Positions 1 to 7,399 of a DNA stretch of 64,000 nucleotides are shown here, in pieces. The stretch's first letter is position 1. Each line of letters begins with the position of its first letter. Under the pieces are notes generated by a model. It had not been told where the DNA came from and did not search any database. It saw only the letters and a program-made list of their open reading frames with translations. The stretch lies in the NCBI RefSeq assembly GCF_900114085.1, contig NZ_FORU01000005.1:62001-126000 (forward strand). The letters run 5' to 3'. The stretch comes from Myroides guanonis (lineage in GTDB: Bacteria; Bacteroidota; Bacteroidia; Flavobacteriales; Flavobacteriaceae). A program made the translations under genes and the position numbers.

Positions 1-342
1 ATACAGGATTTTAAACTACAGCTAGTGTTACAAAAAAGCAATGGAAATGTATGTTTTATGGAGCAAAACGAGGAGCTTCGAGATGACTTTAAGGTAGTGT
101 TCTGCATTTTAGATGTAGTGGACTATGTGTACGCATTGCTGTATTCTTCTAGATGTTCAAGCTTGAATATAATAAAACTATCTTGTGTAGATGCGCCGAA
201 AACAGTGACTCAATTTTGGAAATTAGTACGATTAGGGAAATTGATAAGAGAAACTTTATATGGAACATTTTATACTAATGACGTTGAGCAAAAGGAGGTT
301 TTAGAGTCTTTAATTCGCAAGATAGATATTGAATTAGCATAG
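1..342 (+). CDS. 3' end of a possible type ISP-like DNA methyltransferase/restriction gene (partial)
   Basis: The frame is open to the left edge of the window, so this is the C-terminal end of a longer gene; a GTG at 25 is not a credible start. The visible residues include DYVYALLYS and, about 25 residues later, TQFWKLVRLGKLIRE. These resemble the C-terminal specificity part of type ISP / N-6 adenine methylase restriction proteins, where a YIYAVLHS-like block precedes a FWKLV-LG-ELRE block. The stretch between the two blocks fits poorly with the usual YREKY...DFPRIP pattern, so this copy may be divergent or decayed. The catalytic methylase motifs would lie outside the window. Family assignment is inference from two short blocks. 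Confidence 0.5.
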   Translation: MQDFKLQLVLQKSNGNVCFMEQNEELRDDFKVVFCILDVVDYVYALLYSSRCSSLNIIKLSCVDAPKTVTQFWKLVRLGKLIRETLYGTFYTNDVEQKEVLESLIRKIDIELA

Positions 343-734
343 TGTTGTTGTAGTTCTATTTTCGATTGTTTGTTTAAAATGATTTAATTTTTAAATCAAT
401 TCTTCTGAAGGGGGATGTTCTCCGTTTTAAAAGCTAAGTCACTTCGGTTTTTCTATTTTGACCTGTTTAAAGGAAGGGTTTTTTGATGAGTGCATCTATA
501 GTGCATCTATACTCCATCTATAGATTGAGGTGTTTTTATAGATACACTATAGATGGAGTATAGGTTGATTTTAGATAGATAACTACATTGATGTAGTTTG
601 TAAATCAAAAAAAGTCAAAAATATGTTTGTTGTTTTGTTTAATTAGAAGATACTTATTTCAGGAATAATATCTAAAATATTAAAATCTATTTGCGTTACA
701 AAACAGAGTTTGTTTGGAGATATGTTTTGCAGTT
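343..734. other. Non-coding gap with dyads and an 11-bp repeat array
   Basis: No convincing gene is seen. The gap holds a short dyad GATTTAA/TTAAATC at 381-397, the 11-bp repeat array at 491-566 (separate entry), and a dyad AACTACAT/ATGTAGTT at 581-598. No clear terminator follows the partial gene on the left. Confidence 0.6.
491..566. repeat. Two opposed sets of three 11-bp repeats (iteron-like array)
   Basis: CATCTATA starts at 493, 504 and 515, giving three direct 11-bp units (491-523). Its reverse complement recurs at 537 (TATAGATA), 548 (TATAGATG) and 559 (TATAGGTT, degenerate), again every 11 bp. The two sets face each other across about 13 bp. They also contain a perfect 17-bp inverted repeat, 507-523 against 547-563. 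One helical turn per unit suggests a protein-binding array, such as an iteron, recombination or regulatory site. The function is unknown, and an RNA hairpin is the alternative. Confidence 0.7.
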
Positions 735-929
735 CTATTTGTCGTTATCGATGTTTAATATTTGGCTATATTCTTCGAAGCGATGTTCTCGAATAGGACG
801 TATATATGGTTCTGTCTTGAAATAGAGGAGGAGGCATGGGCTAATTTTTTTGTAGCTATCAACAAATTCATATTTTATGAGTTCGCCATCATTAATACGT
901 TGTTTTATTTTGTTGTGGTAAGGATACAT
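735..929 (-). CDS. Small conserved-looking protein of unknown function (64 aa)
   Basis: This short ORF encodes MYPYHNKIKQRINDGEL followed by YEFVDSYK, LLYFKTEPYIRPIREHR and EEY. The composition (aromatic, charged, with a PIREHR motif) looks like a real folded small protein rather than a chance frame. I recall similar small Bacteroidota ORFs, sometimes given dubious haemolysin-type names in databases, but I would not transfer that function. There is no signal peptide or membrane segment. It stands alone between the repeat-bearing gap and the tRNA pair, and no clear TAnnTTTG box is visible upstream. Confidence 0.55.
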   Translation of the reverse strand: MYPYHNKIKQRINDGELIKYEFVDSYKKISPCLLLYFKTEPYIRPIREHRFEEYSQILNIDNDK

Positions 930-983
930 TGATAATAGTTTTATAAGCTAAATATAATAAAATTGGATTATAAGAGAGTGCTT

Positions 984-1018
984 AATAAAAAAAGCACCTA
1001 CATTTCTGTAAGTGCTTT
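984..1018 (-). terminator. Rho-independent terminator after the tRNA pair
   Basis: On the minus strand a 12-bp stem (arms 991-1002 and 1007-1018, one G-U pair) with a GAAA loop is followed by seven T residues. It lies just 3' of the distal tRNA, so it probably ends the tRNA transcript. Confidence 0.85.
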
Positions 1019-1021
1019 CTG

Positions 1022-1095
1022 TGGTCCCACCTGGGCTCGAACCAGGGACTTGCTGATTATGAGTCAGCTACTCTAACCAGCTGAGTTATAGGACC
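1022..1095 (-). tRNA. tRNA with CAU anticodon, copy 2 (elongator Met or Ile2)
   Basis: The 74-nt sequence folds as a full cloverleaf: acceptor GGTCCTA pairs with TGGGACC, the discriminator is A, and the T loop is TTCGAGC. The anticodon loop is CTCATAA with CAU (complement of 1059-1061). The CCA tail is not encoded. A CAU tRNA may be elongator Met or the lysidine-modified Ile2; I cannot settle which by eye. It is identical to the copy at 1129-1202. Confidence 0.92.
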
Positions 1096-1128
1096 GGAGT
1101 TAAAAACGTTCTTTAAGAGTTACCTTAG

Positions 1129-1202
1129 TGGTCCCACCTGGGCTCGAACCAGGGACTTGCTGATTATGAGTCAGCTACTCTAACCAGCTGAGTTATAGGA
1201 CC
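1129..1202 (-). tRNA. tRNA with CAU anticodon, copy 1 (elongator Met or Ile2)
   Basis: This is an exact duplicate of the neighbouring tRNA, 74 nt, with anticodon CAU at the complement of 1166-1168 and no encoded CCA. Only 33 bp separate the two, and a single terminator follows the second, so they are probably co-transcribed and processed. Identity (Met or Ile2) is unresolved. Confidence 0.92.
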
Positions 1203-1274
1203 GGTATTAAAGCGTTTTTAACGGTTGCAATATTACTGCGTTTTATTGGTTTATGCAAGCGTTCGAAAGAAAAC

Positions 1275-1676
1275 TTATTTAATTTCTTGACAAAGTTCAA
1301 TCAATACCCCATTTGTGCTTTTTGGATGTAAAAAACAAACCAATTTATTGTCAGCTCCTTTTTTGGGTTTTTCGTTTAGTATAATAAAACCTTCTTTTTG
1401 TAGTCGCTCCATTTCAGCTTCTATATCTTCTACGTCAAAAGCTATATGATGTATACCTTCTCCTTTTTTTTCAATGAATTTGGCAATGGGGCTCTCAGAG
1501 TTGGTGGCTTCTAATAATTCTATTTTATTAGGACCGCTCATGAAAAAAGAAGTTTTCACTCCTTCACTTTCAACTTCTTCTTCTTTGTAAGGAGGGGCTC
1601 CAAAAAGTTTTTCATAAATAGCATTTGCGCTTTCAATATCTTTAACGGCTATGCCGATATGTTCAATTTTTTTCAT
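1275..1676 (-). CDS. mce: Methylmalonyl-CoA epimerase
   Basis: This 133-residue protein has the vicinal-oxygen-chelate fold signature: MKKIEHIGIAVKD at the start, GIHHIAFDVEDIEAE in the middle and a C-terminal NGVLIELCQE. These carry the His, His and Glu metal ligands expected in the family. It interconverts the epimers of methylmalonyl-CoA between propionyl-CoA carboxylase or mutase reactions and the TCA cycle. The start is set at MKKIEHIG (1676). The longer frame begins at 1706, inside a TATATTTG promoter box (1704-1711), and adds ten residues foreign to the family. The gene is divergent from rbfA. Confidence 0.93.
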   Translation of the reverse strand: MKKIEHIGIAVKDIESANAIYEKLFGAPPYKEEEVESEGVKTSFFMSGPNKIELLEATNSESPIAKFIEKKGEGIHHIAFDVEDIEAEMERLQKEGFIILNEKPKKGADNKLVCFLHPKSTNGVLIELCQEIK

Positions 1677-1703
1677 TGTAATTGTACTATTATATATCAA
1701 AGG

Positions 1704-1711
1704 CAAATATA
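1704..1711 (-). promoter_or_regulatory. -7 box for mce
   Basis: TATATTTG on the minus strand, 27 bp upstream of the mce ATG, matches the Bacteroidota -7 consensus TAnnTTTG. No clear -33 TTG is seen. Confidence 0.6.
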
Positions 1712-1736
1712 AAAAACATTACAATCCAAAAAATTG

Positions 1737-1744
1737 TATTTTTG
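1737..1744 (+). promoter_or_regulatory. -7 box for rbfA, almost touching the start codon
   Basis: TATTTTTG matches TAnnTTTG and ends only four bases before the ATG at 1749. With the usual offset to the transcription start, the mRNA would begin at or within a few bases of the AUG, so it may be leaderless. Confidence 0.6.
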
Positions 1745-1748
1745 CAGT

Positions 1749-2141
1749 ATGGAAACGAATAGACAGAAAAAAATGGGAGCTTTATTGCAAAACGATCTAG
1801 TAGATATTTTGCAAGGTGAAGTACGTAAAAATGGAATTTCTAACTTGATTATTTCAGTATCTAAAGTTAGTGTAACCACCGACTTGGCAATCGCAAAAGT
1901 ATATTTAAGTATTTTTCCATCCGCTAAAGGTGGAGAATTGTTAAAAAGTATACAGTCGAATGCACCACTAATAAAACATGACTTAGCTCAGCGTGTAAAA
2001 AATCAATTGAGAAAAGTTCCAAATCTTATTTTCTATATTGATGATAGTCTAGAGTATATAGAGAAAATTGATAAGGCTTTGGAAGAAAAAGAAAATCCAA
2101 TTGAAAACAGGGAATTATTAGCTCCAAGAAAGAAAAAATAA
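1749..2141 (+). CDS. rbfA: Ribosome-binding factor A
   Basis: RbfA is a single KH-type-domain protein that binds the 30S subunit during late 16S rRNA maturation and aids cold adaptation. This 130-residue protein opens with METNRQKKMGALLQNDL and includes DLAIAKVYLSIFP and RKVPNLIFYIDDSLEY, the typical core and the conserved PNL-F--D-S--Y segment. The start at 1749 is preferred over an upstream TTG at 1734 because the -7 box TATTTTTG lies at 1737-1744. The permease gene starts one base after the stop, so the two are probably co-transcribed, an order I associate with flavobacteria. Confidence 0.93.
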   Translation: METNRQKKMGALLQNDLVDILQGEVRKNGISNLIISVSKVSVTTDLAIAKVYLSIFPSAKGGELLKSIQSNAPLIKHDLAQRVKNQLRKVPNLIFYIDDSLEYIEKIDKALEEKENPIENRELLAPRKKK

Positions 2142-2142
2142 T

Positions 2143-3345
2143 TTGAGAGTCCCTCTTTACATAGCTAAACGATATGCCTTCAGCAAGAGTAAAAGCAAAG
2201 CTATTAGTGTAATTACTAAGATAGCTTCTGTGGGTATTGTTGTAAGTGCTATGGCGATGTTCATTGTAATGTCTGTGTTTGGTGGTTTAAGATCTTTTAG
2301 TTTGTCCTTCACACATGAGATGGATCCAGACTTAAAGCTTTTTCCTACAGAGGGAAAATATTTAAAAGTATCAGACGATCAACTTCAAAAGATTTCTGAT
2401 ACGGAACTCTTCGATGGTGTAGCTAAAGTTGTTGAAGATAGAGTTTTGTTTCTTTTTAAAGAAAAGCAATTAGTTGCTCACGTTAAAGGAGTTGACGCAA
2501 ATTACTCTTCGGTGAGTCCTATGGAGCAAAATCTTTTATATGGACATTGGCTTGATGTGAATTCCGACGAAGCGGTTGTTGGAGTTGCAATTTCTTATCA
2601 ATTGTCAATGGGGCTCTTTGATACAGAAAATTCTTTTCAGGCATATGCAATAAAACCAGGAAAAGGTGCCATTGAAAATCCGCAAAATGCATTCATTAGA
2701 AAACATCTTACTCCAGTTGGTGTTTATACTTTGAGGAATGATGAATTAGATAATAAATATGTCTATACTTCATTGAATGTTGCTCAAGAACTTTTGAGTA
2801 TAGATTCTACACAATATACTAATCTAGAGTTTGCTGTGAAACCTGAGATTTCTGAAAACAAAGCTGTTGAAGCTATTCAAAACGTATTTGGAGATTCTGT
2901 TGTTGTCAAAAATAGAGTTCAGCTTAACGATGGTTTATATCGGATGTTGAATACTGAAAATGTAGTTGTATACTTAATTGTTACTTTGGTGGTTATTATA
3001 GCTCTATTTACTATAATTGGTGCAATGATTATGATTATCTTAGAGAAGCAGAACAACATGAAGACTTTAAGTAATTTGGGTATGTCTTTAAAGCAAATTC
3101 GTCGTGTGTTTTTAGCTCAAGGATTGATTATTAGTTTTTCAGGTGGAGTAGTAGGAGTTATTCTTGGAGCTATAGTGGTTTTTCTGCAAAAAAAATACTG
3201 CTTATTAATGATTCAAGGCGATATGCCTTATCCTGTTTCGCTTTCATTCTTTAATCTTGTATTGGTTTTAGTTACCATATTTACACTCGGCTTTCTAGCT
3301 TCTTGGATGGCTGCTTCGAGAGTTAATTCTAAATACTTAGAATAA
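2143..3345 (+). CDS. FtsX/LolC-E-like ABC transporter permease
   Basis: The 400-residue protein has the MacB/FtsX permease layout: one N-terminal membrane helix (about residues 22-46), a large periplasmic domain (about 47-270), and three more helices near 272-300, 325-348 and 370-392. It resembles lipoprotein-releasing system permeases (LolC/LolE), which extract lipoproteins from the inner membrane with an ATPase encoded elsewhere. The start is a TTG one base after the rbfA stop. It is supported because the sequence R-V-P-L-Y-I-A-K-R-Y-A-F-S-K-S reproduces the usual N-terminus of the family (PLYIAKRYLFSKS). Confidence 0.82.
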   Translation: MRVPLYIAKRYAFSKSKSKAISVITKIASVGIVVSAMAMFIVMSVFGGLRSFSLSFTHEMDPDLKLFPTEGKYLKVSDDQLQKISDTELFDGVAKVVEDRVLFLFKEKQLVAHVKGVDANYSSVSPMEQNLLYGHWLDVNSDEAVVGVAISYQLSMGLFDTENSFQAYAIKPGKGAIENPQNAFIRKHLTPVGVYTLRNDELDNKYVYTSLNVAQELLSIDSTQYTNLEFAVKPEISENKAVEAIQNVFGDSVVVKNRVQLNDGLYRMLNTENVVVYLIVTLVVIIALFTIIGAMIMIILEKQNNMKTLSNLGMSLKQIRRVFLAQGLIISFSGGVVGVILGAIVVFLQKKYCLLMIQGDMPYPVSLSFFNLVLVLVTIFTLGFLASWMAASRVNSKYLE

Positions 3346-3400
3346 CTTCCTTTTTATTGATAATTTCATTTTTTTTAACTTTTTTATTAAGAATAAGTTT

Positions 3401-3408
3401 TATTTTTG
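3401..3408 (+). promoter_or_regulatory. -7 box for the gene at 3458
   Basis: TATTTTTG matches TAnnTTTG, 49 bp upstream of the ATG. No good -33 element is visible in the T-rich stretch before it. Confidence 0.5.
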
Positions 3409-3457
3409 TCTCTATGATCTGTCAAATGAACATTTAGAAGAACAAACAACAAAACCC

Positions 3458-3874
3458 ATGAACGGAAAGTACAAAGAAGACTATTTACAGTTTATAGCCG
3501 AAGCTGTGAATGACGATGACCAAATTACAGGTTTGGTACAGAATTATCTTCATAAAAATAATTATGAAGATTCAAAGGATTGGTATAAAGCGCATGCGCT
3601 TTGTCAATTGAGTTATCAAATAGGAGTATTGGATGAGGATACCGAAAAGTTATTCTATCAAATAATGGAAAAAGATACAATGCTTAGGAGCTCAGAAAAT
3701 TTGAATGAATTAGATTACGAAGAATGGTTTGGAGTTACCAAACGATTGAATGATATATTTATAAATTTAGGATATAAACGGGTTAATCAATTTCAATATA
3801 ATTTATTGAGTACAGCTAGAGATGGATTTTTAGATATTGATGCTGCAAATAAATATCTAACAAAAGAAATTTAG
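3458..3874 (+). CDS. Hypothetical protein (138 aa)
   Basis: I do not recognise this family. The protein is acidic and predicted soluble, with no signal peptide or membrane helix. It looks mostly helical, with charged and aromatic residues typical of a small all-alpha domain (for example LQFIAEAVNDDDQITGLVQNYLH, shown in part, and RLNDIFINLGYKRVNQFQYN). It has its own -7 box and a terminator downstream, so it appears to be a single-gene transcript. No functional inference is justified from context. Confidence 0.7.
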   Translation: MNGKYKEDYLQFIAEAVNDDDQITGLVQNYLHKNNYEDSKDWYKAHALCQLSYQIGVLDEDTEKLFYQIMEKDTMLRSSENLNELDYEEWFGVTKRLNDIFINLGYKRVNQFQYNLLSTARDGFLDIDAANKYLTKEI

Positions 3875-3909
3875 AAAGGAGATGTTCTTATTTTTATAAA
3901 GTTACTTTG

Positions 3910-3943
3910 AAAGAGTTTTGTTTTTAATAAGACTCTTTTTTTT
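3910..3943 (+). terminator. Likely terminator after the gene at 3458
   Basis: A 7-bp stem AAAGAGT/ACTCTTT with a 15-nt loop runs into a long T tract. The stem is short, so the call is moderate. Confidence 0.55.
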
Positions 3944-4004
3944 ATTGTCATTTATGTTTTGTCTCTATGTTGTTATATAAGTATAAAATACCTATTTGTA
4001 GGTA

Positions 4005-4035
4005 TTTGAAAGAATGATTTATTGAAATATTTTTG
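4005..4035 (+). promoter_or_regulatory. Promoter for the beta-barrel gene at 4055
   Basis: TTTG at 4005-4008, a 19-bp spacer and TATTTTTG at 4028-4035 form a near-perfect Bacteroidota promoter. The longest open frame starts with a TTG at 4022 inside this promoter, which argues that translation begins at the ATG at 4055. Confidence 0.75.
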
Positions 4036-4054
4036 CCTTAAAATAGCATCAATT

Positions 4055-4840
4055 ATGAAAAAGAAAATTCACCTTATTATCGCAACATGTTTTATTACTG
4101 GGGCGTTATTTGCCCAGACTGCCGAAACAGAATCTGTTCAATTTGAAACTGAAACAGAAAAGGAAGTGTCTAAAAGCAATTTAATTAAATTCAACATAGC
4201 TCCATTAATTTGGGGTACGGGATCTTTAAGTTATGAGAGAAAAGTAACCAAAAGAGTAACAGCTGGAGGAACATTGAACTACAGACCGAATGGACATGCA
4301 CCTTTTAAAAGTAATTTGGAAGATATTATTAGTGATGGAGATAATTCTAGTTTTGATGTCAACGCTTTAAAATATTCCAATTTTTCATTTGCACCTGAGG
4401 TTAAGTTTTATCTTGGTGAAAAAGGGGCTTTCCACGGGTTTTATATGGCAGCATTTGCTAAATGGGAAAATACAAAGGTAGATTATCTATACAGATTTGA
4501 GGAGTTGACTCTTATTGATAAAGATCCAGAATTACCATTAGATGGAACAGCGAAAGCTTTTTCTGGAGGTGTTTATTTTGGAGCCCAATGGCATTTAGGT
4601 AAGAACATTTTTTTAGATTGGCAAATTATTGGAGGAAACTTTGGTTCTGCTAAAATAGATATAACTGCAAGCAAGGATTTAACCATCGAAGAACAAGATC
4701 AATTGAGAGATTTTGCAGAAGATTTAAAAGATAGTTTTGAGGATATAGATTATGAAATTAATGGTAAAGGCGCAAAGCTAAAAGGAAAAATGCCGTGGGC
4801 TGGATTGCGTACTGGAATCAGTATTGCTTATAGGTTTTAA
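4055..4840 (+). CDS. Probable outer-membrane beta-barrel protein (261 aa)
   Basis: The protein starts with a Sec signal peptide (MKKKIHLIIATCFITGALFAQ, shown as the first 21 residues minus none beyond FAQ being cleaved), then an acidic linker and repeated amphipathic strands ending in aromatic residues. It finishes with a C-terminal strand ISIAYRF, whose terminal Phe is typical of barrels inserted by BamA. The pattern resembles the DUF3575-like or porin-like barrels of Bacteroidota, but I cannot name a family with confidence. It is a single-gene unit, with its own promoter and a large terminator shared with the convergent operon. Confidence 0.75.
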   Translation: MKKKIHLIIATCFITGALFAQTAETESVQFETETEKEVSKSNLIKFNIAPLIWGTGSLSYERKVTKRVTAGGTLNYRPNGHAPFKSNLEDIISDGDNSSFDVNALKYSNFSFAPEVKFYLGEKGAFHGFYMAAFAKWENTKVDYLYRFEELTLIDKDPELPLDGTAKAFSGGVYFGAQWHLGKNIFLDWQIIGGNFGSAKIDITASKDLTIEEQDQLRDFAEDLKDSFEDIDYEINGKGAKLKGKMPWAGLRTGISIAYRF

Positions 4841-4872
4841 ATTGAAGTTTGCAATAACAGGATTAATAATAA

Positions 4873-4920
4873 ATAGAAAAGAGAGTTTGGGAGTTTTAAC
4901 TCCCAAACTCTCTTTTCTAT
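4873..4920. terminator. Perfect 48-bp palindromic bidirectional terminator
   Basis: Two 23-base arms (4873-4895 and 4898-4920) pair perfectly around a TT loop, with A-rich and T-rich ends on both sides. It lies between convergent genes (4055-4840 plus, 4975-7359 minus) and can end transcription from either side. Confidence 0.85.
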
Positions 4921-4974
4921 TCTACGTTATATATGAAAGACTAAAAACCATTTTGAATGATAATTAACTACTGA

Positions 4975-7359
4975 CTAACTCCCTCCTCTTCCTGATTCCT
5001 CTTGGTTAGAAGTTTGTCTTTGACTGACATTAATTTTGGAATTTCCAAAACGATAGGATAGAGATAGTCGGACTAATTGCGTGTCATAATATTGTGTGAA
5101 CGATTGTTTTACTCCTTGAATTTCTGAACTCATAGTGTTGAAATCCCTCTTGAATATATCTTCGAATGCCAGTCCTATCGTTAGTTTCTTGTCGAATGCT
5201 AGGTATTTAAAACCTAAATCCAAATAATATTCGGGAGTAGCTCTATACTCTCTAATTTTACTTGCAAAGCTGTATCTAAAGTTGACTTCTCCAAGAAAGG
5301 TTTTGTCGGCTGTGAATGTTAGAGAGTTATAACTCTTAAAATAAGATGAAGAACCCGAAAAAGAAGGAGCTAATAGATCGGTGTTGTTTTTAGATTCATT
5401 GTAAGTTAGACCAAACTCATTGTTAGACTCCAACCAAGTAAATGGTTTTACTGTAGATGAAATCACAAGTCCTAGATAGTTTGCTTTGTAGTAGTTTAAT
5501 CGTTTAAAAATTTGTGTTTGCTTTTCAACGTCGTGTACTGTGATTTGTCCATAACCGTCTTGCATATTTTGATAATACGCTTTTATATGTAAATAATCTG
5601 AATAGGAATAGTTGAGTTCAAAGTTGTATACAAATGCAGGTTGTAAAAATGGATTTCCTTCTCCATAAGAAGTAGCATTATTATACCATCTGTTTGGATT
5701 CATTTCCCAATAACCTGGACGTTGAATTCTTCTTCCGAAATTTGCATTAAAATTATGGTTATCATTGGGTTTATATTGTACATAAACAGTAGGAAAGATT
5801 TTGAAATAATCATTCTTATCAACTTGATTATTTTTTACTGAGTTGGATTCAGTTTGCGTATATTCTCCTCTAAGCCCGACTTTACCCATCCATTTTTTTG
5901 AGAAGTCTACAGAGTAGGATGCATAAACTGCTTGAATACTTTCGTTGTATTTAAATTCGTCTTTCTGAGATAGAGTAATCTGATCGTTTGATACGTTTTT
6001 AAATTCTGAGAATACATTATAGTCAGTATTTGTACTGCTTGCTTTAGCTCCATATTCTAATGTTCCGAATTTATAAGGCATATAGAAATCTACTTTTCCC
6101 GAAATATTATCCATAGCTCGATCACTATCGTTAACGGCACTCGTAATAAGATGTTGTTGTTGACCTATATTGTTCATATCTGATAGAAAGGGACTTTGTT
6201 CCTTTCCTTTATTTGTCCAATAATCTAAGTCGACTGTTACTTTTTTACCTAAAGTATCGAACTTATGGTCAAAGTTAAGGTTTAAAGAGTGGTATTGATT
6301 TTCGCCTTTAGAATCACTTTTAGTAAAATATTCTTTGATTAGTTCCTGATTAGAATAACTATGTGTTTGATTCTTCTCATCGCTTTTAGAATCATTATCT
6401 CCTCCGTTGTATTGAAGACCTATGCTATTTTTGTCATTGATTTTATAATTTAGTGTCAACAGACCTCCAAAACCTTTATAGCTGTTTTTGTTATGCATAT
6501 TTTCTTGCCAATCTTCTGTAGGATATAGATAGTTGATATCATTGGTATAAATGTTTTTTCCATCATATTGGTAGATGTCGACTAAGGCTGAGAGTTTGTT
6601 TTTATCATAAGAAAAATTTACTCCATTATTGAAAGTACCATAAGTAGCTTGACGGTAAGACGAACGCAAAGTAGAACTCCAAGCGTCTTGTTTAGCCTCT
6701 TTTAATACGATATTAATAAGTCCGCTATTTCCTGAAGCCTCATATTTGGCTGGAGGATTGGTAATTACCTCGATTTTTTTGATGTTGGATGCAGGAATAC
6801 TTTTCAGGTAGTTCATCAAATCTTCTCCACTCATTTGAATGATTCTGTCATTAATCATAACTTGTACGCTGCTCTTTCCTGCTATATTGATACTTTCATT
6901 TGAAATGTTGAGTTGTGGGGTGTTTTTTAAAGCGTCTAAAGCATCACCACCTAGTGCAGTAACTGAGTTTTCTACATTGAAAACCAAACGATCTACTTGT
7001 CGCTCAATGAGTTTTGCTCTTGCCTCCAATACGATTTCGTCTAATTGGGAGTTGTTGTCTATTTTAAGAATTCCTAGGTCGGTATTGTTTTGCACATTGA
7101 TAGATTGCTCTAGAGTTAGTTTTGCAAAATAATGAACTTGTAATTTATAGTTTCCTGAAGCAACTTCCTTAAAGTTAAATGCACCAGCTTCATCTGTAAA
7201 GGTGTTTTGTACTAGTGTCTCTTCGTGGTCAAGAAGGTAAATTTCTGCAAAGTCTATTTTTTTGGATTCGGTGCTTTGAACGATTCCCGTTACGGTGTTT
7301 TGTGCAAGCCCCAAGCTTGTTAGTAGTAAAAAAAGAATGCTAATTATAATTCGAGTCAT
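4975..7359 (-). CDS. Outer-membrane beta-barrel protein with regulatory-like and plug-like domains
   Basis: The 794-residue protein has a signal peptide ending near SLGLAQ. A carboxypeptidase-regulatory-like beta-sandwich follows (about residues 21-105), then a TonB-receptor plug-like segment (about 115-230, with SIPASNIKKIEVITNPPAKY) and a long barrel. The barrel contains NFGRRIQRPGYWEMNPNRWY, typical of the Bacteroidota 'outer membrane protein beta-barrel family' (PF14905-like). Such proteins are TonB-receptor relatives whose substrate is usually unknown. No TonB box is evident. It is the last of three minus-strand genes (from 9110) spaced 34 and 40 bp apart. Confidence 0.85.
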   Translation of the reverse strand: MTRIIISILFLLLTSLGLAQNTVTGIVQSTESKKIDFAEIYLLDHEETLVQNTFTDEAGAFNFKEVASGNYKLQVHYFAKLTLEQSINVQNNTDLGILKIDNNSQLDEIVLEARAKLIERQVDRLVFNVENSVTALGGDALDALKNTPQLNISNESINIAGKSSVQVMINDRIIQMSGEDLMNYLKSIPASNIKKIEVITNPPAKYEASGNSGLINIVLKEAKQDAWSSTLRSSYRQATYGTFNNGVNFSYDKNKLSALVDIYQYDGKNIYTNDINYLYPTEDWQENMHNKNSYKGFGGLLTLNYKINDKNSIGLQYNGGDNDSKSDEKNQTHSYSNQELIKEYFTKSDSKGENQYHSLNLNFDHKFDTLGKKVTVDLDYWTNKGKEQSPFLSDMNNIGQQQHLITSAVNDSDRAMDNISGKVDFYMPYKFGTLEYGAKASSTNTDYNVFSEFKNVSNDQITLSQKDEFKYNESIQAVYASYSVDFSKKWMGKVGLRGEYTQTESNSVKNNQVDKNDYFKIFPTVYVQYKPNDNHNFNANFGRRIQRPGYWEMNPNRWYNNATSYGEGNPFLQPAFVYNFELNYSYSDYLHIKAYYQNMQDGYGQITVHDVEKQTQIFKRLNYYKANYLGLVISSTVKPFTWLESNNEFGLTYNESKNNTDLLAPSFSGSSSYFKSYNSLTFTADKTFLGEVNFRYSFASKIREYRATPEYYLDLGFKYLAFDKKLTIGLAFEDIFKRDFNTMSSEIQGVKQSFTQYYDTQLVRLSLSYRFGNSKINVSQRQTSNQEESGRGGS

Positions 7360-7399
7360 AATAATGGTGTTTCGTTGGTTGGGTTCTATGTTGAATTAG

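Noticed and set aside
491-566. CRISPR array
   Set aside because: The 11-bp units touch each other without unique spacers and occur in both orientations, so they are not CRISPR repeats.
1275-1706. Longer start of methylmalonyl-CoA epimerase at 1706
   Set aside because: The extra residues do not fit the family and the codon lies in the -7 box.
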